From Planctomycetota bacterium (lineage in GTDB: Bacteria > Planctomycetota > Phycisphaerae > Sedimentisphaerales > SG8-4): 7,130 bases of DNA. The stretch is taken from positions 1 through 7,130 of the forward strand of contig JAUWKC010000085.1 of assembly GCA_030607345.1 (NCBI GenBank), written 5' to 3'. Of this stretch, positions 1-5,681 are shown piece by piece. A model generated the notes under the pieces. It was not told where the DNA came from. It made no database searches and was given only the letters and a program-made list of their open reading frames with translations. The number at the start of each line of letters is the position of its first letter. Within the stretch, counting starts at the first letter, position 1. The position numbers and the translations under genes were made by a program.

Positions 1-63
1 CCCGCCGACGTGCAGGTAACCCGTCGGCGACGGTGCAAAACGTGTTACAACAGTTTCGGGCAT
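1..63 (-). CDS. gltX: Glutamate--tRNA ligase, N-terminal fragment (gene runs off the left edge)
   Basis: Reading leftward from an ATG at 63-61 gives 21 uninterrupted codons to the window edge. They include TRFAPSPTGYLHVGG, the Rossmann-fold N-terminus of bacterial glutamyl-tRNA synthetase, with its HVGG form of the class I HIGH motif at residues 18-21. The family attaches glutamate to tRNA-Glu in the cytoplasm; the motif binds ATP and forms the adenylate. In GlnRS the same block reads [12 protein letters not shown], so the APSPTG version identifies GltX and not a second GlnS. The start is set by homology: family proteins begin two to six residues before this block. The ribosome-binding site is weak (a GGGA about 11 nt upstream). 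A TTGACA promoter element lies upstream at 97-125. The rest of the gene, including the KMSKS loop and anticodon-binding domain, is outside the window, so tRNA discrimination cannot be judged. Confidence 0.88.
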   Translation of the reverse strand, partial: MPETVVTRFAPSPTGYLHVGG

Positions 64-96
64 AGTCTTGCGTTTCCCATATCGGGCAAAGCGTTA

Positions 97-125
97 AGGG
101 TAAGCTACAATAGGACCATTGTCAA
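97..125 (-). promoter_or_regulatory. Candidate sigma-70-type promoter for gltX
   Basis: On the minus strand a perfect -35 hexamer TTGACA (125-120) is followed after 17 bp by TACCCT (102-97). The latter keeps the T, A and final T most conserved in -10 elements. Transcription would start near position 90, leaving a leader of about 27 nt before the gltX ATG at 63. Spacing and placement fit well. The -10 is weak, and sigma-factor preference in this organism is unknown. Confidence 0.5.
107..122. promoter_or_regulatory. Short inverted repeat inside the gltX promoter
   Basis: ACAAT and ATTGT form 5-bp inverted arms around a 6-bp centre (AGGACC). The element overlaps the inner edge of the -35 hexamer and the spacer of the predicted gltX promoter, where a repressor would act. 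Five-base arms are common by chance, so this is only a candidate operator. Confidence 0.2.
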
Positions 126-140
126 GACCCGGACGCTTCG

Positions 141-172
141 TTGTGGATTTGGATGCCGGCGACAGATATAAT
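141..172 (+). promoter_or_regulatory. Candidate promoter for glnS
   Basis: A perfect -10 hexamer TATAAT lies at 167-172. The -35 is poor: TTGTGG at 141-146 gives a 20-bp spacer, and TGGATT at 144-149 gives 17 bp. Initiation near 179 would produce a leader of about 90 nt before glnS. This is the only good -10 in the divergent region facing right. The weak -35 could mean dependence on an activator or simply modest strength. Confidence 0.45.
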
Positions 173-186
173 GTGCGACTTTATCG

Positions 187-253
187 CAGCGATGCCTGGC
201 TCGAGTCGTTCGCTGAAGTCCGCTTTGAAACATTGATTTGCTAAGCGAGCCGG
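187..253 (+). promoter_or_regulatory. glnS leader with competing stem pairings
   Basis: Three complementarities lie in the predicted glnS leader. CAGCGA (187-192) pairs perfectly with TCGCTG (210-215) across a 17-nt loop. CTGGCTCG (196-203) pairs with CGAGCCGG (246-253), 8 bp with one G-U. TCGCT (210-214) could instead pair with AGCGA at 244-248. The first two pairings interleave, so they exclude each other unless a pseudoknot forms. The 3' arm ends 6 nt before the AAGGAG ribosome-binding site. No known riboswitch, T-box or attenuator class is recognised, and regulation is inferred from geometry only. Confidence 0.3.
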
Positions 254-259
254 ACCAAC

Positions 260-265
260 AAGGAG
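260..265 (+). promoter_or_regulatory. Ribosome-binding site of glnS; leaves two possible starts
   Basis: AAGGAG lies 4 nt before the ATG at 270 and 10 nt before a second in-frame ATG at 276. Three leftward genes in the window (the Tat sulfatase, DUF1844 and trpC) have 9 nt between GGAG and the start, which makes the ATG at 276 at least as likely. Confidence 0.7.
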
Positions 266-269
266 TCAA

Positions 270-1961
270 ATGAGTATGAATGATTCGACAGCTAAGCTGG
301 ATTTTATCCGGCAGATTGTGGCCGAAGACGGCAAGACCGGCAAATGGCACGGCAGGGTTCATACCCGCTTTCCGCCGGAGCCAAACGGCTATCTGCATAT
401 CGGACACGCAAAGGCTATCTGCCTGAATTTTGGCATAGCCGAGGAATTAGCAGGGCTGTGCAATCTCCGCTTCGACGATACCAATCCTGAGAAAGAGGAA
501 GCCGAATACGTCAAATCCATCATAGAAGACGTTCGCTGGCTCGGCTGGGACTGGGGCGACCGGCTGTACTACGCATCGGGATATTTCGAGCAAATGCACC
601 GCTATGCCGTTCAGCTTATACAGGCCGGCAAGGTGTACGTCTGCGACCTGACGGCCGAGCAAATCAGACAATACCGCGGCACCTTAACCAAACCCGGCAC
701 CAACAGCCCCTATCGTGACCGCAGCGTCGAGCAGAACCTTGATTTATTCGAGCGGATGCGCAATGGGCAGTTCCCCGACGGCTCCAGGACCCTCAGAGCA
801 AAGGTCGATATGGCCCATCCCAACCTGAACATGCGCGACCCCGTGATGTACCGGATTCTCCACGCCACGCATCACCGCACCGCTGATAAGTGGTGCATAT
901 ATCCGATGTACGACTGGGCGCACGGGCTTGAAGATTCCATCGAGGAAATTACGCATTCGCTTTGCACGCTGGAGTTTGAAAATCACAGGCCATTGTATGA
1001 CTGGTTCCTTGACCAGCTTGGTGCTTACCATCCGCAGCAGATTGAATTTGCCCGGCTCAATCTGAGCTATACGGTTATGAGCAAGCGCAAACTCCTGAGC
1101 CTGGTCCGGGCCGGCTACGTCAGCGGTTGGGACGACCCGCGTATGCCGACCATTTGCGGCCTGAGAAGGCGGGGCTATTCGCCTCAGTCGATTCGCAGCT
1201 TCTGCAAACTCATCGGGGTCAACAAGTTCAACAGCACTATTGACCTGGCCCTGCTGGAGCACTGTGTCCGCGAAGATTTGAACAAGACCTCGCCGCGTGT
1301 AATGGCGGTGCTGAGACCGGTGAAGCTCGTCATCGACAATTATCCCGAAGGCCAGACAGAGCACCTCGACGCCGTCAACAATCCGGAGGACCCGAGCGCT
1401 GGTACCCGCAAGGTTCCTTTTTCGCGCGAGCTTTACATCGAGCGCGACGATTTTATGGAGGACCCACCCAAAAAGTTTTATCGCCTGGCTCCCGGCAGGG
1501 AGGTGCGTTTGCGATACGCATATTTTGTCACCTGCACCGATGTGGTCCGGGATTCGAAAGGTGAGATTGTCGAGCTTCACTGCACATACGACCCCGCCAC
1601 CCGAGGCGGCGACGCACCGGACGGACGCAAGGTAAAATCAACCCTGCACTGGGTCTCGGCCTTGCACGCGCTGCCGGCTGAGGTCCGCCTGTATGGCAAT
1701 CTCTTTACGAAAGAAAATCCCCACGACGCACCCGATGGCCGGGACTTTACCGCTAATATCAATTCGGACTCGCTGGATGTGTTGACTTCGTGTCGGATTG
1801 AACCATCAGTTGCAGATGCAAAGCCGTTGAGTCGATTCCAGTTCGAACGGCTGGGTTATTTCTGCGTTGACCCGGACAGCTCATCCGAAAGGCTCCTATT
1901 CAATCGGACCGTATCACTGCGCGACCGCTGGGCCAAAATCCAAAAAGCACAGCAGAAATAG
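270..1961 (+). CDS. glnS: Glutamine--tRNA ligase (GlnRS)
   Basis: This cytoplasmic class Ic synthetase joins glutamine to tRNA-Gln using ATP. The 563-residue product is close to the usual length (about 550). [12 protein letters not shown] at 35-46 carries the HIGH motif, and LRFDDTNP at 67-73 follows in the Rossmann fold. Further GlnRS blocks are [21 protein letters not shown] (136-155 region), the [11 protein letters not shown] pocket with Tyr211, and [10 protein letters not shown] (227-236). VMSKR at 269-273 is the GlnRS form of the KMSKS loop, followed by GWDDPRMPT and GLRRRGY. The remainder is the two-barrel anticodon-binding region, ending in the typical LRDRWAK tail. No UNE or GatB-like extension is present. 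The start may be 270 or 276 because both ATGs share one ribosome-binding site. A GlnRS implies direct Gln-tRNA-Gln synthesis, so the GatCAB transamidase would not be needed for tRNA-Gln. The gene is divergent from gltX and convergent with the TauE-like gene. Confidence 0.97.
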   Translation: MSMNDSTAKLDFIRQIVAEDGKTGKWHGRVHTRFPPEPNGYLHIGHAKAICLNFGIAEELAGLCNLRFDDTNPEKEEAEYVKSIIEDVRWLGWDWGDRLYYASGYFEQMHRYAVQLIQAGKVYVCDLTAEQIRQYRGTLTKPGTNSPYRDRSVEQNLDLFERMRNGQFPDGSRTLRAKVDMAHPNLNMRDPVMYRILHATHHRTADKWCIYPMYDWAHGLEDSIEEITHSLCTLEFENHRPLYDWFLDQLGAYHPQQIEFARLNLSYTVMSKRKLLSLVRAGYVSGWDDPRMPTICGLRRRGYSPQSIRSFCKLIGVNKFNSTIDLALLEHCVREDLNKTSPRVMAVLRPVKLVIDNYPEGQTEHLDAVNNPEDPSAGTRKVPFSRELYIERDDFMEDPPKKFYRLAPGREVRLRYAYFVTCTDVVRDSKGEIVELHCTYDPATRGGDAPDGRKVKSTLHWVSALHALPAEVRLYGNLFTKENPHDAPDGRDFTANINSDSLDVLTSCRIEPSVADAKPLSRFQFERLGYFCVDPDSSSERLLFNRTVSLRDRWAKIQKAQQK

Positions 1962-2033
1962 GCAAGTCACTTAGGACAGGTTGAAAAGTTGCCAAGTACT
2001 CTCTGTAGCGTTTCCCACAACAGTCCGGCGTCG

Positions 2034-2393
2034 TCATTTGAAGAAAATCATTTTTACAGATATCAGGAGCAACACCACGCCGAAAATCTTCGTAAGATGC
2101 GCATCGGAAATTCCCGTGGCAACTTTGGCGCCCAGCAGGCCGCCGAAAAAGAAGCCCGCGCATACGAAGGCCGCAATCCTCAAATCAACAAAGCCGCTCT
2201 TATAGTACGTCCACGCAGCAAGTAGGCCAATCGGCGGCACCATCAGGGCCAGCGTCGTGCCCTGAGCGGTATGCTGTGAAAGGCCGAATAATAAAACCAG
2301 CACAGGGATAATAATTATTGCTCCGCCTATGCCGATTAGACCGCTAAAAAACCCTGCAACCAATCCCAACAGGATACAAAGAAATACATTCAT
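2034..2393 (-). CDS. TauE/SafE-family membrane protein, half-length (single repeat)
   Basis: This 119-residue, very hydrophobic protein has about four predicted membrane segments (roughly 4-38 as one or two helices, 48-63, 71-92 and 101-117). GLIGIGGAIIIIP at 18-30 matches the glycine-rich signature of the TauE/SafE (formerly DUF81) family, followed by the family's QGTTLALMVPP and SGFVDLR segments. The family exports sulfite, sulfoacetate or other organosulfur anions across the inner membrane. Full-length members have about 250 residues from two such repeats; only one is here, so it may work as a homodimer. The ATG at 2393 follows GAGG at 8 nt spacing, and the gene lies 29 bp after trpC, so it is probably the last gene of that operon. 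The open frame and ribosome-binding site argue against a decayed fragment. Substrate unknown; a link to the sulfatases upstream is speculation. Confidence 0.85.
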   Translation of the reverse strand: MNVFLCILLGLVAGFFSGLIGIGGAIIIIPVLVLLFGLSQHTAQGTTLALMVPPIGLLAAWTYYKSGFVDLRIAAFVCAGFFFGGLLGAKVATGISDAHLTKIFGVVLLLISVKMIFFK

Positions 2394-2422
2394 AATTTCA
2401 ACCTCACTCTATTTAAGGTTTT

Positions 2423-3226
2423 TCAGCCGAAAAGTTCTCCGAATTTTTTCTCTATATCGGCATTTTCACACAGCACCTGGCCGACCAGAACCGCCTTGAC
2501 GCCCGCGGACTTGAGCTTTTCCACATCGCCTCGCGTTCGTATCCCGCTCTCGGCGACCAGCTCCTTCTTGCTGTCCAGAAGCCCTGCCAGACGCAATGTG
2601 GTGTTCAAATCCACCTGCATTGTTGTCAGGTCTCTGTTGTTGATTCCAAGGACGCTGTAGCCTTTTTTGGGAAATCCTATCATGCTTCTGACGGCCAGAA
2701 GCGTGTCGGCCTGATGGATTTCCAGAAGCACCGTCAGAGTTAATTCAGCAGCGGCTATCATTAAATCCATAAGCCTGCCGGGCTTGAGTGCTTCCGCTAT
2801 CAACAGTATCGCATCGGCGCCTGCGGCGCGGGATTCGTAAACCTGCCAGAGGTCGATAATAAAGTCCTTCCGCAGAATCGGCAAATCGACCGCCTGTTTA
2901 ATTTGATTTATGTATTCGAGCCGGCCCTGAAAATACTTCTCGTCCGTCAGCACACTGATGGCGTCCGCGCCGCATTTGTTATAAATCCCGGCAATCGAGA
3001 CCGGGTCGAAATCCTCCACGATAACACCGGCAGACGGCGAAGCCTTTTTTACCTCGGCGATAACATTTACACCACGCCTGTTAGGCTTTGTCACTGCCTT
3101 ATAGAAATTCCGGCACTTAGGCTCCCCGCTTATCTGCTGCTTGAGCTGCTCGAGCGTCTTTTGCGACTTTCGACGCTCGACTTCAGTCCTTTTGTCGGCG
3201 ATGATTTTGTCTAATATATTTGCCAA
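2423..3226 (-). CDS. trpC: Indole-3-glycerol-phosphate synthase
   Basis: This cytoplasmic TIM-barrel enzyme closes the indole ring of 1-(2-carboxyphenylamino)-1-deoxyribulose 5-phosphate, with loss of CO2 and water, in tryptophan synthesis. The 267-residue length is normal for a stand-alone enzyme. VIAEVKKASPSAGVI (55-69) is the family signature. Expected catalytic residues are present: Glu58, Lys60, Lys120 (LRKDF), Glu169 (LLEIH), Asn196 (GINNRDL), and Glu226-Ser227 (VAESGI). VLVGQVL near 246-252 belongs to the phosphate-binding end. No TrpF domain is fused. The start is TTG: a TAA lies in frame only three codons upstream (3235-3233), GGAG (3239-3236) is 9 nt before the TTG, and the next in-frame Met is near residue 153, beyond essential residues. 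It sits between the DUF1844 gene and the TauE-like gene, apart from other trp genes. Confidence 0.96.
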   Translation of the reverse strand: MANILDKIIADKRTEVERRKSQKTLEQLKQQISGEPKCRNFYKAVTKPNRRGVNVIAEVKKASPSAGVIVEDFDPVSIAGIYNKCGADAISVLTDEKYFQGRLEYINQIKQAVDLPILRKDFIIDLWQVYESRAAGADAILLIAEALKPGRLMDLMIAAAELTLTVLLEIHQADTLLAVRSMIGFPKKGYSVLGINNRDLTTMQVDLNTTLRLAGLLDSKKELVAESGIRTRGDVEKLKSAGVKAVLVGQVLCENADIEKKFGELFG

Positions 3227-3235
3227 GCCCGGTTA

Positions 3236-3239
3236 CTCC
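3236..3239 (-). promoter_or_regulatory. Ribosome-binding site that sets the TTG start of trpC
   Basis: GGAG on the minus strand sits 9 nt before the TTG at 3226-3224. It is followed directly by a TAA in the trpC frame at 3235-3233, so no start further upstream is possible. Confidence 0.75.
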
Positions 3240-3264
3240 ACTGCAAATTCATCTCTCTTTTGTT

Positions 3265-3296
3265 GTCTGGCCTGCTGGCGTATCTTTTGGCCAGGC
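3265..3296 (-). other. Inverted repeat at the DUF1844-trpC junction
   Basis: CTGGCC at 3267-3272 and GGCCAG at 3289-3294 form a 6-bp perfect stem, extended by one G-T and one G-C pair to 8 bp, around a 16-nt loop. It begins at the last base of the DUF1844 stop codon. No run of T follows on either strand, so it is not a standard intrinsic terminator. A processing or mRNA-stability hairpin between the two genes is possible. Confidence 0.3.
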
Positions 3297-3715
3297 TACT
3301 GTTGGCGGTCCTGCTTTGCGATGTCGACATAAGCCATGCGGACCTGATTAAGCATATCGCTCAGCACCTTCGCTTCCTGTTCGGTCAGGTTGCCCTTGGT
3401 CTTGGCCTCGAGCGTCTCGAGCATATCGATGTTGTATTTTGCAAGGTCCAGGTCAGGCTCTCGTTTTTGTCCTTCCTGGCCCTTCACTTCCACCACACCC
3501 AACGCGAACAGCGTCTGCATAGAAAGCGTGCTTATCAGTGCTGCAAAATTGCCCTTCGGCAAAGGGCCGGGAGCTCTTTTCTGCCCGGCAGTCTTTTTCT
3601 CCTCGGCCTCTTCCTGTGCCGCCAGTATCTCCTTTTCCCTCTGAGCGTCCTGTTTCCAGTCCTCGTCGACTATGACCTTTTTTTCCGGCTTTTTGTCTTT
3701 TTGTTCTTCAGCCAT
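3296..3715 (-). CDS. DUF1844 domain protein of unknown function
   Basis: This 139-residue soluble protein has two parts. Residues 1-50 are rich in Lys, Glu, Asp and Gln, with no signal peptide, and are probably disordered or helical. Residues about 53-131 match the DUF1844 pattern: a start around LPKGNFAALISTLSMQTLFALG, then LDLAKYNIDMLETL, then the characteristic EAKTKGNLTEQEAKVLSDML with a closing LNQVRMAYVDI. The domain is known from planctomycetes, deltaproteobacteria and acidobacteria, and I know of no established biochemical role. The ATG at 3715 follows AGGAG (3729-3725) at 9 nt spacing. The gene starts 50 bp after smpB and ends 69 bp before trpC on the same strand, so it is probably co-transcribed with them. 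Position gives no firm functional clue beyond housekeeping expression. Confidence 0.88.
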   Translation of the reverse strand: MAEEQKDKKPEKKVIVDEDWKQDAQREKEILAAQEEAEEKKTAGQKRAPGPLPKGNFAALISTLSMQTLFALGVVEVKGQEGQKREPDLDLAKYNIDMLETLEAKTKGNLTEQEAKVLSDMLNQVRMAYVDIAKQDRQQ

Positions 3716-3765
3716 TGGGCAAAACTCCTGTACGTTCCGAAGTTTGTCTGGTTTTCAACCGAACT

Positions 3766-4251
3766 CTATTTGCGATACTTTCTCATATCCCGGTCTATAT
3801 CTTTTTTTTGTGTGCGCTCATCGATTTTTCTGCGCTTGTCATATTTCCTTTTGCCTCTGGCCAGGGCCAGCTCCACCTTGGCCAGACCTCGGTCGTTAAA
3901 GTATATCTGCAGCGGCACAAGCGTAAAGCCCCGTTGTTCCAGCCTGACTCTCAGCTTTCGGATTTCTAATTTGTGCAGCAGCAGCTTTCTTTTTCTGTCG
4001 GGTTCGTGGTTGGCTGAGCCGGCCTGTGCATAGGGGGCGATTCTGCTTCCCACCAGCCAACATCCGTTGCCGATGACTGTTGCGTACGAGCCGTCAAGGT
4101 CCCCCTGGCCTGCCCGCAGCGATTTCACCTCCGTACCCAGCAGAGAGACCCCTGCCTCGAACCTGTCGACAAGTTCGTAATCGCGATAGGCCTTCTTATT
4201 CACCGCTCTGACGGCTTCTTTACGCTTATTCTCACGCGATTTGGCTGTCAT
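3766..4251 (-). CDS. smpB: SsrA-binding protein SmpB (trans-translation)
   Basis: SmpB binds tmRNA (SsrA) and brings it to stalled ribosomes in the cytoplasm; the tail sits in the empty mRNA channel while a degradation tag is added to the unfinished protein. The 161-residue length is normal. Hallmarks in order are VNKKAYRDYEL (17-27), FEAGVSLLGTEVKSLRAG (31-48), the LDGSYATV strand, IAPYAQAGSANHEPDRKRKLLLHK (71-94, a tmRNA-contact region), GFTLVPLQIYF (108-118), and LARGKRKYDKR (130-140). A basic helical tail runs to the end. The start is fixed: TGA immediately precedes the ATG in frame. No Shine-Dalgarno sequence is visible, unlike the other complete genes here, and a promoter-like element lies close upstream. 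The tmRNA gene is not in the window. Confidence 0.97.
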   Translation of the reverse strand: MTAKSRENKRKEAVRAVNKKAYRDYELVDRFEAGVSLLGTEVKSLRAGQGDLDGSYATVIGNGCWLVGSRIAPYAQAGSANHEPDRKRKLLLHKLEIRKLRVRLEQRGFTLVPLQIYFNDRGLAKVELALARGKRKYDKRRKIDERTQKKDIDRDMRKYRK

Positions 4252-4258
4252 TCAGGCT

Positions 4259-4286
4259 ATGATACCCAAGGCTACCGATTTTGCAA
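4259..4286 (-). promoter_or_regulatory. Candidate leaderless promoter for smpB
   Basis: In the 49-bp gap between the Tat sulfatase and smpB, the minus strand reads TTGCAA (4286-4281), a 16-bp spacer, then TATCAT (4264-4259). The smpB ATG begins after 7 more bases, where transcription would be expected to start. This fits the missing ribosome-binding site and would give an mRNA beginning at or next to the start codon. Hexamer matches are 4 of 6 and 5 of 6. It is an inference from spacing and sequence only. Confidence 0.35.
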
Positions 4287-4300
4287 GAGCCCCAGCCGAC

Positions 4301-5650
4301 TCACACGGTGCCCGCCGGCCTTACGTTCTTGCCTGTTACTCCGGTAACGGAGTCGCCGATGTCCTCACGAATTCTATCAACCAGCGTCCTGAGTCTGCCA
4401 ACCACGTCCGGATGCTCAGCGGAAAGGTCCTTTTGCTCGCCAATGTCCTCCTCGAGATTATAAAGTGCCTCAGGGATTCTCTTGTTATCTCTCTTACGCT
4501 CCAGGACAAGCTTCCATTTGCCGGAGCGAACAGCCCCAAGTTGGGTCTCGAAGTAGTAGAATAACGCCTTGTAGGGAGTTTTTGCCTTCGGGTCCGTCAT
4601 CAGTGCCGAAATATCCTTTCCGTCAATAATCCGGCCCGTGGGTACTTTTGCACCGGCCAGCTTTGCCAATGTCGGCAGAAAATCCATCGTCGTTGCTATT
4701 TCCGAGCAAACGCCGCCGGCGCCGATTTTGCCGGGCCAGCGCATGATGCAGGGTTCGCGCATGCCCCCTTCATAGGTTGCGAATTTGCCGTCTCGCAAAG
4801 GCTTTGCAGAGCCGCCGTGCGCGCCTTTTGAAAGCCAGGGTCCGTTGTCGGAGGTGAAAATGACCAGCGTCTTTTCATCAATGCCAAGCTCCTTGACGGT
4901 CTCGAGGATTTGGCCGACCGACCAGTCGATTTCCATAATCACATCGCCGTAAAGCCCCTGCTTTGATTTGCCCTTGAACTTGTCGGATACGTACAGCGGC
5001 ACGTGCGGCATGGTATGAGGCAGATACACAAAGAAAGGCTGGTCTTTGTTTTTCTTAATGAACTCCACGGCTTTTTCGGTATAGCGCCGGGTCAACTGAC
5101 TCTGGTCCGGCTTACGCTCGATTGTCTCTTCGTTTTCGACGAGCACAACAGGGCTCATATCGTTCGAATAAGGAATCCCGAAGTAGTAATCGAATCCCTG
5201 CTTCGTCGGCAAAAACTCCGGCAGATGTCCCAGGTGCCATTTCCCGATGCAGCAGGTGGCGTAACCGCGGCTCTTTAGAATATCGGCGATAGTGACTTCT
5301 TCGGGATTCAGGCCGATATTGTCCCTCGGAAACAGAACACGCGGGATGCTCACGCGCATGGGGTAGCACCCGGTAAGCAAAGCAGCCCGCGACGGCGAGC
5401 AAACCGGCGCAGCCGCGTAAAAGTCCGTGAATTTGGCGCCCTCCGCTGCCATCCGGTCGAGATTCGGCGTCTCAAAACCCTCTGCCCCGAAGCACCCCAC
5501 ATCCGCGTAGCCCTGGTCGTCGGTAAAGATGATTATGAAGTTTGGTTTGCGGCCGGCGGACCGGCTTTCACAGCCCGGCATTGCCAGGGCGGTTGCTGCC
5601 ACGCCCAATGTCTTCAGGAATTGCCGGCGGCTATAGCTGTCTCTATCCAT
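4301..5650 (-). CDS. Tat-exported sulfatase, formylglycine type (arylsulfatase A-like)
   Basis: Sulfatases of this family hydrolyse sulfate esters using a formylglycine made from an active-site Cys. The 449-residue product has CSPSR at 84-88 followed by ALLTG, the modification and catalytic signature. Calcium ligands are expected at Asp44-Asp45 (FTDDQGY) and Asp268-Asn269 (TSDNG). GKWHLG (136-141), HTMPHVP (212-218) and the Lys283 region complete a normal site. The N-terminus SRRQFLKTLG with a short hydrophobic stretch is a twin-arginine signal; PGC at 25-27 could be an imperfect lipobox, so the enzyme may be free in the periplasm or lipid-anchored. Start chosen at 5650 because AAGGAG (5665-5660) is 9 nt upstream and the signal follows directly. 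A longer frame to 5755 would overlap the previous gene and bury the signal. It lies 31 bp after the other sulfatase, probably in the same operon. Substrate not determinable. Confidence 0.93.
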   Translation of the reverse strand: MDRDSYSRRQFLKTLGVAATALAMPGCESRSAGRKPNFIIIFTDDQGYADVGCFGAEGFETPNLDRMAAEGAKFTDFYAAAPVCSPSRAALLTGCYPMRVSIPRVLFPRDNIGLNPEEVTIADILKSRGYATCCIGKWHLGHLPEFLPTKQGFDYYFGIPYSNDMSPVVLVENEETIERKPDQSQLTRRYTEKAVEFIKKNKDQPFFVYLPHTMPHVPLYVSDKFKGKSKQGLYGDVIMEIDWSVGQILETVKELGIDEKTLVIFTSDNGPWLSKGAHGGSAKPLRDGKFATYEGGMREPCIMRWPGKIGAGGVCSEIATTMDFLPTLAKLAGAKVPTGRIIDGKDISALMTDPKAKTPYKALFYYFETQLGAVRSGKWKLVLERKRDNKRIPEALYNLEEDIGEQKDLSAEHPDVVGRLRTLVDRIREDIGDSVTGVTGKNVRPAGTV

Positions 5651-5659
5651 TTGTGTCTT

Positions 5660-5665
5660 CTCCTT
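5660..5665 (-). promoter_or_regulatory. Ribosome-binding site that sets the Tat-sulfatase start
   Basis: AAGGAG on the minus strand, 9 nt before the ATG at 5650, supports the short form whose first residues lead straight into the twin-arginine motif. No comparable site was noted for the upstream ATG at 5755, which lies inside the neighbouring coding region. Confidence 0.8.
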
Positions 5666-5681
5666 TCCAAATGTGGTGAAC

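Noticed and set aside
105..407. A 100-codon minus-strand frame across the divergent promoter region
   Set aside because: It covers both promoters and the start of glnS and has no family features. The real leftward gene is gltX, starting at 63.
744..1580. A 278-codon open frame on the minus strand inside glnS
   Set aside because: It lies entirely opposite conserved GlnRS motifs, has no recognisable domain, and is explained by codon bias of the true gene.
3800..3812. T-rich run near the 3' end of smpB as a terminator
   Set aside because: It lies inside the coding region, encodes the Lys-rich SmpB tail on the other strand, and has no preceding stem.
3260..4033. A 257-codon plus-strand frame rich in Leu, Phe and Ser that looks like a membrane protein
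   Set aside because: It is antisense to the DUF1844 and smpB genes. The hydrophobic look comes from complementing Lys- and Glu-rich codons.
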